Part shown: in pieces, positions 8,833 to 20,146 of the stretch | Layout: every line of letters begins with the position of its first letter | Numbering within the stretch: position 1 is the stretch's first letter | From: Haplosporangium gracile | Taxonomy: Eukaryota; Mortierellomycota; Mortierellomycetes; Mortierellales; Mortierellaceae | Length of the DNA: 45,220 bases | Direction of reading: 5' to 3' | Assembly: GCA_015499985.1 (NCBI GenBank) | Contig: JAAAUF010000079.1 | Coordinates: 1 to 45,220, forward strand | Notes under the pieces: model-generated | Told to the model about the DNA's origin: nothing | Databases searched by the model: none | Seen by the model: only the letters and a program-made list of their open reading frames with translations | Position numbers and translations under genes: made by a program

Positions 8833-11041
8833 TTACCACTTCTCAGACCAGACGCCGCCCTCAATACCATCGGTCCAGTTCTCCTTCATCTGCTCCAGGA
8901 AAGCGTCCTTCTCGACATATTTTTGGACAACCCACTCGTTCAGCTTCTCGTCATCTGAAGGCAGATCGTCAATCATGTAGCGCTTCACATGTACATGGAA
9001 CTTGTATTCGGGACTCAACTGGGCAGTGTGCACACGAACCAGATCTGGAGGTACACCAAAGCCCTTGGTCTTATGGAAGTAGGCAAATGTGAAATCTAAT
9101 ACCATATGCACGTAGAAAGTAGAAAATTGGTACATGGAGATGAAAAAGGGCAGTCAGAACGGCGTTTTTGGGACAAGTGGCTTGATCCTTCTTTTCAAGA
9201 TCCTAGAAAGCTCTCTTCTCAACTTCTTTTGCCAGATTCTCGGAAAGCCCTCTCATAGGTCAAAATACTACACTCCCTTTTTGAAACAGGGCAATTGACA
9301 AGAGAAAGAGCCCAATTCTTACCATAGACACACTTGACATGGCTTCCACGGAACTTGTTGACGGTTGTGATGAATCCCTTGGTTCTGGGCATAAGGACGT
9401 TCGACAACAGAGGAAGACCGCGTCCAGCCATGAACTTTTGAGAGGCAGCAAGCTTGCTGGGAGTCAAACGAGAGCCCTCCAAGAAACTGGCAATCCAGAC
9501 AGGTGCCTGAATGTCCAATATCCGTGCAAACATCTTGTTGATCTTGACCTGATCCTGCGCCCAGTTGCGGTTGATGAACAACATGCCCATAATCCACATG
9601 CCCCATCCATAAAAAGGAATCTAATAGGACAAGAAAATTGTGAAATACTGGATGAGTACGCGGTTATGACAAAGGTAACGCTGTGGCAGGTACAAAGGAC
9701 GGCGATGGTTCATCTTGCTTACATATTTAAGAGAGTCCTTGGCAAAGTACTATCAATTGGAAAAACAAGGATGACGGCAGTGTGTTAGTCCGGGGATATC
9801 TAAACATACGTACATGAAGCAATTGAAATAAATACATTCAAAGTACCTTCATGTAGTTGACCATGCCGCGTCTTGCGGCGACGGTGTGGAACATGTAAAA
9901 GTCGACAAAGGAGCGGTGGTTGCCAAAGACGATGGCACTCTCGTTGTGGGGCACCTTATCTCCTGAGAAGGTGATGACGGCCTTGTGTTTCTTCTACAAG
10001 CAATTAATATCGGTTCCCGGTTCGATTCGATTCGATTCGATTCGACACAAAGTAAACATTTTTGCGTGAGATTTTGCCCCTCCTTTTCTGCCACGGACGA
10101 ACTGAATTTAAATCCGATGGTCGTGAGAGTCACGCTACTCCAAAAACATTCAAAAATATGTGCACCGTCGCCGTCGTCGGTCTTTCCTTTGTTTTCTCTT
10201 CCTTCTACCCCACTGTTTTCTTCCTTGTCCCCACGCTCCACAAATGCCGAGCACGAGCACGAGGGAGTCTCGTTGTCATCCCACGTCTATTTTGTGGGTT
10301 GCTGGATGTTTTGTGTCAAAGGAGGTTTTCTAGTGCTGAGGGTAGAAGTGGTCGTTGCGTCCTGCTCTCGTCTGTGATATTGCCCCCATCCTGTTGACAC
10401 CTCTGGTCTTGTATTTCTTTTCTTACCTCCATGATCATCTAGTTGTAAAAGAACCGGAGAAAAAGTGAACAATGAGTCAGCATAACTGAAAAAAAAATGA
10501 CAAGAACGAGAGGCAGAGTTGTTTTCCGATTCCCTTACCTGCATAACCTTCCACATCGAACCGGCGACATGAGCGTTCACCTCGAAAAAGAGGCGCTTTG
10601 AAAATGGCACCAGGAGCAAAGAGAAGACTTGAACGACATTGAGCAGAGAGCAGAAACTATATCCCCCATGAAAGAACAATAAAAAAGATTGATCAGTTTT
10701 TTTTTTTGGTTCTGTCTGTTTTGTTCATTCGCTCCTTGATTTGTCTTGATCGCTGTTTTCCCTTGTATCCTTCTGAGTGTGTAGTTGTTATTGTTCTTTG
10801 CGGAAAGTCTTCTCGGCACAGGGGGTGGGGTGAGGTCGTTGTCGCATAAGGTGACAACTGTGCAGCAACGGGATGACCGTTTCTTTTTTATGTTTTTAGT
10901 TTTGTTGTTTCCGGAATGAGAGTGAGAGGGGTTGCTGTGGAGGTGGGATTGAAAAGGTGTAGTGAGAGAGTAGAGTGTGTACCTAAAGAGGGCTGTTCCG
11001 TAGACGAGTGCCTTTGCAGGGCGGGTGACAGTGTCAAGCAT
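8833..11041 (-). CDS. 1-acyl-sn-glycerol-3-phosphate acyltransferase (LPAAT), 7 exons
   Basis: Membrane enzyme (PlsC fold) that acylates lysophosphatidic acid to phosphatidic acid, probably in the ER. Exons on the minus strand: 11041-10983, 10656-10539, 10438-10427, 9993-9847, 9749-9723, 9620-9323 and 9095-8833. All have GT-AG borders and fitting phases, giving 307 residues. Catalytic motif I is NHRSFVD (His89, Asp94). The substrate-binding motif is FLEGSR at 167-172, the animal AGPAT3/4/LCLAT1-type variant of FPEGTR. Hydrophobic segments occur near residues 20-45 and 120-138. The third exon is only 12 nt (MIME) and the fifth is 27 nt. A CT-rich stretch with donor- and acceptor-like sites upstream of the ATG suggests a leader intron. 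It is divergent from the phospholipase D gene. Lysophospholipid acyltransferase activity on other head groups is the main alternative. Confidence 0.93.
10021..10045. repeat. (TTCGA)5 microsatellite in an intron
   Basis: Five perfect TTCGA units lie inside the third intron of the acyltransferase gene. The preceding GGTTCGATTC resembles a tRNA B box, but no tRNA fold surrounds it. Confidence 0.85.
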
Positions 11042-12771
11042 AGTCGAAGGGTGAGAGAGGGTGAAGGAGAATGAAAAGAGTGGAAGTTACTTGCTTGTCC
11101 CTGGGAGGAGAGGAAGAAAAAAGAGAACTCCTGCTCAAAAAGGATCTTACTTGCTTTGTCACTTCACAGAGTTTCCTTTTCAATCGATGCAATGTTGTTA
11201 AGGGGTGGAGAGTACCTTAATTCTGTCTCAAGACAGCTGCAGAAGGAAGGGATCAAATACATTGCCTTTCTTGATGCATCTTTGCACCTTGTGTATGGTC
11301 AATACATAAACCAAACGTATTACATTTCAAGTGGCTTCCATGCTCATAGGCGACCGATCGATCTAAGGTATGTATTTCAAGTTCATTGTGTTCAATATGC
11401 TATTCAATGGCTCAAGAAGGATGTCGAGAAAGAGTATTTCTCCTTCAAGTGACAAATCAGCTCGATTATTCGTCTTTTCTGTTGGATACCTTCCTCAACA
11501 ACTTTTATCTGCAGGCAGCGAGCGAACTTTTGAAGCAAAAGTAGGAGCCTTGGTATCATGCATCGAGTAGAAGAAATTCGCCTTTTGCGAGAGTTGCGTT
11601 TAAGATAGGGCTCTGACCGCCTTTTGTTTATGGTTAGACCTTCTCAGCTATGAAGAATTTGCTACTCAAAGCCTCTGTAATTGACAAGATCTAAAGAAGG
11701 CAGTCAGAACCCTGGTTTCAAAAGAAGCGCACTGTCTCCTAAATCATCTTGCAAAATGGGTAATTGTGTTCCCAATTTAGGTTGACTGGATCGATTTGCG
11801 ATACATACTGGGACAGTGACCACATAGTTTCCTCATGCCCCACAGACCAGACACAAAAAGCACACACGCGCCCGTTGAACAACAACAAATGATTGGTTAC
11901 GGGTTGTGGAATATTTGCCGCGTCGACCTGATTTGGATCGGTGTTGCATCGGCCAGTGACCAAGTGGACAAGCAAGGGAAAAGTTTCAGGCGCTTTTTTT
12001 GGAGGATACATTGACGTCTTTGAGGTGTGCTTGTTGTAAGTTGTTTGAGATTGAAAAGTGTGAGAAAGAGAAACAAAAAAAGAGGAAAAGGAAGGGGCGT
12101 GTGTGTGTGGGTGTGTGTGGTCAAAAAGGAACGGATCTTGCACATTTCCTCCCCGCTGGGAACAACGATGCGTCTTTCAATGCTATGCGATACCTTTTGC
12201 CATTTCGAAAGCACATACCATTACGAGTTGTGAGCGTGTGTTGAAAAGCAAGTCAGGTTGAGCAATGCCAAAAGGGAGAGAGGGAGGCAGAGAAAATTAT
12301 AATTTTTCTCCGTTCTTTCATTTCCGTCATCGTATGTGTTTGCAGTGTACTTACTCTTCTATTCGTGTTCATTCAATCATTCTGTAATCAGAAGCAAGTT
12401 GGTACCTGCTGACTGCCCTCGCCCTTCTGTCTTTCTTGGCTTCTTCCCCTCTTTCCTTTTTCTTTTCTCTTTTCTCTTTTCTCTTTTCTCTTGTCTCTTT
12501 TCCTTTTTTTTTGTTTATTTTCCTCTCTTCTCTTCACTCATCATCCCTCTCCCCACTCCTTCTCATCCTCACTCTTCATTCTTTCATTTATTCATTCCCT
12601 CACAACTCATTCACCCTCTCAGGTCTTTTTCTTCTCTAATCGCCTTTATTTTCTCAAACACACGCTCGTACAAAGACAGGGCTTGGCTTTGTCCCTCTCC
12701 TGCTCTACTTTGAATAGAGTTCACTCATCCACCACAGTTCATACTGTTGTCACCCTTCTTCCGTTGCAACC
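11042..12771. other. Shared divergent upstream region of the LPAAT and PLD1 genes
   Basis: About 1.7 kb between two head-to-head genes. It holds a short inverted-repeat element (11606-11714), a CCAAT-type site near 11890-11900 and a long CT-rich tract (about 12420-12640) that probably forms the PLD1 leader. A frame at 11192-11452 (+) encodes 86 residues (MLLRGGEYLN...) with no recognisable motif and is not supported as a gene. Confidence 0.5.
11606..11714. mobile_element. Short non-autonomous element, hAT-like (copy B)
   Basis: The left end reads TAGGGCTCTGACCGCCTTTT. The right end, read inward, is CAGGGTTCTGACTGCCTTCT. They share YAGGGYTCTGACYGCCTTYT. The ends are related to those of copy A at 3720-3839 (both fit YAGRGNTCTGACYG). 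Flanking octamers GTTTAAGA and GTTTCAAA match at six of eight bases, as expected of an eroded target-site duplication. The 109-bp element codes for nothing and sits in the shared upstream region of two lipid genes. Confidence 0.45.
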
Positions 12772-15700
12772 ATGGACAACTCCCAGCACCAGCAACAGGA
12801 CGGCCCTATCCACCTTGCCAACCTCGTCTCCACAGAGCCAGGAATCAGCCCTGCCAACAACAACAACAACAGTAACAAGATCCAGTCCATCGATTCATAC
12901 TCCAGCGAAAAGAACCTCGACTTTAACAACGATAGACAGTTCCTCCAACCCCAGCCCCAGCAACAACAACAGCAGCAGCAACAGTACCCCACCCAACCTT
13001 CCCTCGAGATAACCGACGCCAGCCGTGATGCACTTGACATGACCATGAACGAAAGGGATACCACTTTCACTACTCCCCAGCCTCCTGCTCAAGTCGCTGC
13101 ACCGAGGATGAAACTAGCCAACCTTGTCGACAAGGTCCGTGTGCACCAGATTCTTCAAAAGTCACAGCCTGAGCTCTTGGCAAAAGATGCCTCTGGAGGA
13201 GGAGGCACCAACACGTCGCTGCTGCTCAGCCCACTCTCGCCTAACACTCTTAACTCTCGGCCTGAATTAGGACATGGTAACTAATATCTCACTGATATCG
13301 CATTTGGCATGGATCTATGTGCTTATGGGTGATTTCCCTCGCTCGAGCAAGAGAGATAAAATGAGTGATCTGCAAAATGCGATAAAAAGGCGTTCACAGC
13401 AGTAAAATTAAACAGGGGAAGGGAACGAGACCATGTACCGATCCCGGAGACAAAGAACGGCGGAAGGAAGGGGGGTGGGGGGGTGGAGATGGCACAGAGG
13501 CCAGGATGGAGAGTGTGAGCGTGAACTGATAAGGAGGCGGTTGTTACAGACATTTCATGCCCAACCAGACAATACAGGAGAACTCGACTGGGAGATTTCG
13601 ATCTCGACTGACTGACTTAACCGTCATATTGTAATAATATTTGTACCTTGTTCGCAATAGTCTCTTCCCATGGCTCGGGCTCAATGCTGGAGGCTGATGG
13701 GGTCTCGACCACTCGACGACCCTCCTCGGTCACCCATAATGTCATCGATAGCCCAGACACCCACGATCACGATCACCGCCACCGCCGCCATTCCAGACAG
13801 TCTCATGACGGAGGAGAGGAAGGTGCAGATAGTCATCGCATGCATCACCACTTCCCCAAGATCTTCAGCAAGGACGGCATCAAGAATGCCTTCTTCATGA
13901 ACAGCGCTGCCACGGCCTTCCAGAAGAACCGCAGTAAGGAATTGAATGCTACGTATATGCCTGCAGCTACCCTGGCTGTAATAGGTTCGGCTGTTCCTTC
14001 GCTCTGGATGCGGAGGGACGACAAGGGGCGTCGACCGGTAAGGTTCCTTTTTCTTTTTATGCATTATTTTTCTTTTCTTAGCTCATTTGAGCCGCCTTTC
14101 TTTGCATTGCTTTCTTGCCTCCTACTTTTTGTGGATGCATTGCTCCCCTCCGTCAATGTTTGGAGCAAAATATCTGGAGTTTGGATCTCTTGCTTTTTTA
14201 TTTGAGAGCTTGTTTTGTTGTGGTTGTCTGGACCATTTGTCCCATTAGTCTTTTTCCAATTTTGGGTTCTGGGTTCATGTGGACGAACGTTGTTCTTTGA
14301 TCGTTCAATACGCGTCAGGACCCAAAAAAAACTTATCACTCTTGTACGATTGCATTACGCCCCACACCCCCACACATTAGCCTGCGGTCCACTTTCAAAT
14401 GCTCAGGGTAAGAAACAAATTAACGGGCTATTGTTACCGGGATTGTCTCACGATAAAACGCCCTTGGTCTTTATTATTTCTTCCATCGTAGTCAATCTAA
14501 CAGCCTGCCTTTTTTTCATTGTTGTCTTTTATAAAATAGCTTGTAGTGGCAGATTCGGAGATCGATCTTGGTGTGAGCAAACAAATGTTCTTCCGCTTGG
14601 AAATGCAGTACGGCGATGTTAAGTGGGTCATCCGCAGGACCCTGTACGAGTTCTACAAGCTGCACCTCATCCTCTCCGCTAAGCGCTTCGACAATCTGCC
14701 AAAGTTCCCCAGTCAGGTATGTGTCTAATTTTATCTCGCTCTATAGTACCAATGGCGATATGTCCATAAGAGACCATGTACATCATGTACGTACGTCACA
14801 CTGACTGGCATGTCCACATTGCCTACTATGCAACAGGTTTCCTATGCCTTCTCGATGGCGAAAGCAAGTCTAGGAATGAGAGCAGAAGAAAAGGACAAAT
14901 ACAGGCGGCAAAATAACTTGGCACGTCGTCAGGCTCTTCAGGACTACCTCCTTCAGGTCCTACAAGTACTGAACTGGACCATTGCCTATGACCTGTACGA
15001 GTTTTTGGAGATCTCGGCCCTGTCGTTGACCAAGGACATGGGGTGGAAGGGCAAGGAGTCATATGTCGACACCAAGGTCACCGACAACATCCATGCCGTG
15101 TGTGGCGTTTGTAGCATCAGGCGTTGGAGCAAAAACTGGGCGCTTATCCGCGATTCCTATCTTGCTTTCTGCCCAACGGTCGGTTCGGAAGAGCCCTCGG
15201 ATGTGTTCATTTTCGACCAAACCTTCTATGTTCACCACAAAGAGCATTACCTCGGTTTGAATATGCATCACATCGAGATTGGAAACAGTCACAGGAAGAT
15301 CGAGATCAAGGGCGACCACAACCGTGAGATGCTCGAGTGGATGGACAACTTTAACAAGATGAAGCAATCTAGTCCCTGGGTGAACTCTCATCGCTTTGGA
15401 AGCTTTGCTCCTCAGCGAAGTGACGCCAAAGTCAGGTACTATGTCGACGGCAAGGACTATTTCCACGCCGTGTCCGATGCCATTCTCGCTGCCAAGTCCG
15501 AGATTTATATTTGCGACTGGTGGCTCTCACCCGAGCTGGTACGTTTAGTAAAGGTCTATTGCATGATGGTTGGTTGCCATTGTGTGTATGTGATAACCTT
15601 GCCCTGACTAGTATTTTCACTTCCTTTGATCAATGAAATAGTACCTCCGCCGTCCCCCAGAGAAGAACGAGGAGTTCCGTTTAGACCGACTTCTCAAGAA

Positions 15701-18700
15701 GAAGGCCATGGAGGGCGTCATGATCTACATTGTCATCTACAAAGAGATATCACTCGCTCTCACCCTCGACTCTGCCCACACCAAGATCTGGCTCCAAGAT
15801 CTCCATCCTAACATCCAAGGTAAACCCTTATTTTGAGACCTAGGTAGTTTATCAAACAGGTATGCAAACTGTCTTCTAACATTTCGCTTCTTTGGGTCTT
15901 ATCTCTTCACCATAGTCCAACGCCACCCAGATCACATTAGTGTCACCGCCACTCAGTTCTGGGCTCACCACGAGGTAGGTCTATCCTTCATTGGTCGGCC
16001 TCAAACGTATTTCCCTAGAATTCAATGCTTTCTGCCTAACGCCGTCGCTACTTCACATCTTGTCTATGTTAGAAAATTTGCGTGATTGATTGTCGATTGG
16101 CGTTTATTGGAGGACTGGATCTGTGCTTTGGACGCTATGACAGTAGAACACATCAATTAGCCGATTACCACCCCTCAGGACGCGGCACCATCTGGCCTGG
16201 ACAGGACTACTCTAATCCTCGCATCAAGGACTTTGCTAATGGTAAGAAGCTGTTTTCACACTTTGCCTTGATCGAAATAGACAGCATATCGTTCAGTTGG
16301 TTAACCAAACTCGCTCTTGCGATATCTAGTGCGTGATTACAACAGCAACCTGATTGAGCGCAAGTTGTTGGCTCGCATGCCATGGCACGATGTTTCTGTC
16401 GGTGTCGCAGGTCAGCCGGCTCGTGACATTGCTCGTCATTTCGTGCAGCGTTGGAACTTTGTCAAGCTCGAGAAAGGCATGAAGAAGACCCACATGAAGT
16501 TCCTGTTACCCAAGGGCGAGTTTGTGAGCACACGCAATGAGTCTGGCTGGACTGGAACTCAGAAAGTTCAAATTTTGCGAAGCAGTACCCTCTGGTCACA
16601 GGGTGTCGATCTGGAGCGATCGATTCAGGACGCTTACTTGAGCGCCATCCAGCATGCTGAACATTTCATCTACATTGAGAACCAGTTCTTTGGTAAGTGT
16701 CCTCTTGCGAAGACCTCTTTGTAGCTCAAACCATGGAGCCAGTTTGTGCTAACCTTAACTTACCGTCTTCCTCTCACTACTTTAGTGACGCTGGCGGCGG
16801 AGAATGGACACCCTGACCTCAAGAACAAGATTGGTATTGCCCTCGTCGAGCGTATCACTAGAGCACATATGGAGGGCAAGAAGTTCCGTGTCATTGTTAT
16901 AATGCCCTTGATGCCTGCATTCGAGGCCGATATAATGTCAAGCGAGGCCGGTACACTCCGAAAAGTCATGCACTTCCAGTACGTCTCGATCAGCCGCGGA
17001 GGAAACTCGGTCCTGGAGCGACTCGTTGCCAACGGCATCGATCCTGACCAGTACATCGGATTCTATGGCCTCCGCAGTTTCGACCGTATCAAGCACGGAA
17101 AGTTCGATGCCATTGTTGAGGCTGTGCGTGAGGCAGAGGAGCGCCGAAAGGGCAATGCGTCCACTCAGTCCCAGGCATCCATGTCTCAGGAGCAACTCTT
17201 GAAGACCGACCCCAACCGGTCCCAGACCCAGGCCCTCCATAAGAGTAATGGACCCAAGGGCAAATCTCTGGTTTCAACGTTTTTGCTGGAGCCTATTCCT
17301 CGTGGTGAAGAAGCTGCCAAGATTGAGGCCATTGCGAACGAGCGTAAGGAGTTGGATATGAAGACAACCTGGGACGACAGTATCACCAAGCGAGCTATGA
17401 ACCCTGCTGTGCGCGAGCATGGTTACATTCCAACTGCTACCGAGAACTCCTTGGCTGATGCTCAGATCAATACTGCCATTCAAAGGGATACACACGAGGC
17501 CGAGATTGCGGCTGGTAGGCATGCCAACTCTGGCAAGCATGCCAACGCTGGAAACACCAACCCACAGATTTTGGAGGAACTCGGCACCATGACGCGAAAT
17601 GTAGTGGAAAGAGTGAAGGGTACAAAGAATGAAGGAAATCTGCAGCCCAAACATCACAAAATCACAAGGAACACTCATTTTCCTCGCCGGCACCATAGAT
17701 ACGGCGACGACGAAGACTCCGTCGACACCGAGGAGAGACAAGGACGTGGATCGATGTTGAGTCCAAAGTGGGGAGATGACAAGGATAAACAATCACTCAA
17801 GGACGATGCCGAGTCAATTATTGAGCCCAGGCCAGATGATGGCCAATCTCAACAACGAGAGGACGAGGAACCCGGAACTGGAGAGGAGATGGAAGAAGGG
17901 TCTGTCAATCGTCCCATTGTCGATAACGAAGTCGAGGACTTTGTGACCGAGCAGCTGTATATTCACAGCAAGTTGATGATTGTGGACGACCGTATCGTCA
18001 TTTGTGGTTCAGGTACAAGAATTTTTCATTTCCTCAATGGCTTAGAAACGCAAGGTTTTTTTAAGTATGCTTTAACATCGCTTCATTATGTTCAATATAG
18101 CCAACATCAACGATCGCTCGCAGGTTGGATTCCGCGATTCTGAGATTGCCATTATTATTGAAGATACTGACATGATTCCTTCTCGCATGAACGGCGAACC
18201 TGTAAGCTGTCACACCCATTATCATTTTGTTTAAAGTATGTCACAGCGCAAAGGTTCCCGTGTACTCACATTACAATTGTGCGACTGTTTAAATAGTATC
18301 AAGCAGGAAAGTTGGCCCATACTCTTCGGACGGACTTGTTCAAGGAACACTTGGGATTGCTGCACCACGTTGATCACGATGTGGTGACCCAGGCCAGTGT
18401 CTTGCCCGTAGACTTGGACGCGCCCCATAAGGATCCAGAGCAGGAGCGCCTTGAATTGATCCGCAAGGTCAACGAACAGGCACCACAACAACAACAGCAG
18501 TTACAACAGGAGGGATCCGATGGAAACCTGCAAGTCCCAGCTGTCAGCAACGGGCAGAACGCCATCAAGCACCCACACCCGCTTCAGCAACACCACGACG
18601 GTATGGGATATGTGCAGATGTATACTCCCAACGTAGATGAAACCAAGGCAATGGAAGAGTGGCTTGCACCTAACTCTGATGACGCTCAGGGAGATGCCAA

Positions 18701-19067
18701 GAAGGCTGCTGCCAAGGATCCCGAGGCTGAAAACCAGATTGTGATGGATCCGCTTCATGACAGCTTCTATGAGGGTTGGTGGAGACCTGTTGCTAAGACC
18801 AACACGGAGATCTTCCGTGAGGTGTTCCGCTGTGTGCCAGACGATACGGTTGAGACCTGGGATGAGTACCGTGCGTTTATGCCGAACCCCAAGAAGATCC
18901 TTCAGGGACATGTGGCGATGGAGGGAGCCACGGTCGAGCAGGTGACGGAGCGTTTGCAGAGGGTGACAGGACATTTGGTTGAGTTCCCGACACGGTTCTT
19001 GAGCAAGGAGAACCTGCTTGGTGGAGTTGTTGAGGGAGCCGTTGTCCCCATGGAGATCTTTACTTAA
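12772..19067 (+). CDS. PLD1: Phospholipase D1 (SPO14-like), PX-PH-HKD type, 12 exons
   Basis: Hydrolyses phosphatidylcholine to phosphatidic acid and choline at membranes. Exons: 12772-13276, 13661-14037, 14381-14407, 14540-14716, 14837-15538, 15642-15819, 15916-15974, 16073-16241, 16330-16692, 16786-18012, 18101-18201 and 18297-19067. Phases agree throughout, giving 1551 residues (yeast Spo14 is 1683). The order is a Gln/Asn-rich N-terminus, a PX-like region from about residue 300 (VVADSEIDLG), a PH region (about 450-560), then two catalytic HxKx4D motifs: HEKICVID (His674, Lys676, Asp681) and HSKLMIVDD (His1246). GGLDLCFGRYD and IYIENQFF are further family landmarks. A charged, probably disordered segment of about 265 residues separates YGLRSFDR from the second motif. 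A CT-rich leader precedes the start. The third exon (27 nt) is short but restores a sensible PX border. Confidence 0.96.
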
Positions 19068-19512
19068 GCAGATCGATATTGCGGAAAAAGGGCGGTAGGA
19101 TAAGAGGAGTAAGGGGAGGAGTAAGAGGAAGATCCCATTGTACATTGTTTTTCTAGTTATCGTTACCATATACCATTTCATTTCAATACATCTGTCTGGT
19201 CCTCCTTTACTCCAGCCAATCCCAGTGGGCTTCGTCGCCAATGGCAGTCACAAAGCCCGCTCACCCTGGGTTAAGACGCCCATCTCGTTCATCCATTTAA
19301 TCGTTACCTCTTCTCCATTCACAACACATTCAAGGTACAAGAACACGCCACACAGCCAACTCACCATCAACGCGCGTTGCTACCAAAACTTCTTCAAGGA
19401 TACTCGTCAATTTGACGTTCAGGATTTTGCTTCTACATTACAGAGCGCCTTACGCTGAGGCTAGTCATCTAACCTTGACCGCGCGTTACTTTTATTTCTT
19501 TGTCAAGAATAG
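19068..19512. other. 3' flank of PLD1 and leader of OST4
   Basis: No supported gene. A frame at 19138-19458 has no motif and probably lies in untranslated sequence. An acceptor-like AATAG ends right before the OST4 start codon, so its leader may contain an intron. Confidence 0.45.
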
Positions 19513-19620
19513 ATGATCGATGACAACCAACTGACATTTTTTGCCAACGGCGTCTGTTGCCTGGCCATGGTTCTCATCGTCGGATACCACTTTGTTTCTG
19601 TCAACAGCAAGACCGTATAA
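19513..19620 (+). CDS. OST4: Oligosaccharyltransferase subunit Ost4 (35 residues)
   Basis: Tiny single-pass ER membrane subunit of the oligosaccharyltransferase, which N-glycosylates proteins; in yeast Ost4 holds Stt3 and Ost3/Ost6 together. The peptide starts MIDDNQLTFFAN, has a hydrophobic helix (CLAMVLIVGYHF) and ends VSVNSKTV. This matches the family plan: MI-(S/D/T)-(D/E)-x-QL, a hydrophobic helix ending near a Tyr-His pair, and a short polar tail (yeast Ost4 has 36 residues). One exon, TAA stop. It lies 445 bp after PLD1 on the same strand. Its shortness limits certainty, but the MIDDNQL start and YH position are hard to get by chance. Confidence 0.8.
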   Translation: MIDDNQLTFFANGVCCLAMVLIVGYHFVSVNSKTV

Positions 19621-20146
19621 AAAAAGTGATGCCGCACAGGAACACGGGAGCCAGGAGAGAAACCCTTTTTTGACCTCGACACATGGGACTAAGAAGAAGT
19701 AGACGACTAGAACTATGAATGCGGGGCATCACGCTCGAGGCCGTCTTTTCATCGGTCCCATCCTCAACTCAACTCAATCGCACACAAACATCAACCAAAC
19801 CTACTCAACCTACATCTCTTTCTTTGCTAAGTGGACGCAAGGATGGGGGCCGCCTTTGTTTTTTTTAGCCACCGAGACACAGACAGAAGACAGAAGACAA
19901 TAAACGTCGCGCGTGCGCCGAATTCATACCCAAATCGAGAAGAAAAAAAAGCAGGTTGACAAGGATATGACGATACGGGTGCTGGTGAAAGGATATGACG
20001 ATACGGGTGCTGGTGAAAGGATCTGGATCTTGATCTGGAGCTGCTTGATCAATAAATGAACGCCCGATGTCTCTTTTAGCTTTATTTCGCTCCTTCCCTT
20101 CTTACTCGCCCCATCACACTGTTAGCTCGTCTTTCTTCCGGCAGCC
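19621..20146. other. Intergenic region between OST4 and the F-box pseudogene
   Basis: No gene seen. It contains the tandem 28-bp repeat at 19961-20016 and a weakly CT-rich stretch before the pseudogene's old start codon. Confidence 0.5.
19961..20016. repeat. 28-bp tandem repeat, two perfect copies
   Basis: AAGGATATGACGATACGGGT plus eight more bases repeats exactly with a 28-bp period, followed by the first bases of a third copy. Confidence 0.9.

Noticed and set aside
10012..10030. tRNA B-box-like GGTTCGATTC
   Set aside because: It is part of a TTCGA microsatellite, with no A box or cloverleaf around it.
11192..11452. 86-residue frame between LPAAT and PLD1
   Set aside because: No recognisable motif, no leader or TATA box, and the length is within chance for AT-rich DNA.
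12336..12770. Ser/Phe/Leu-rich frames before PLD1
   Set aside because: They are produced by the CT-rich leader and have no motif; similar spurious frames occur at 28320-29110, 31416-31916 and 36436-36900.
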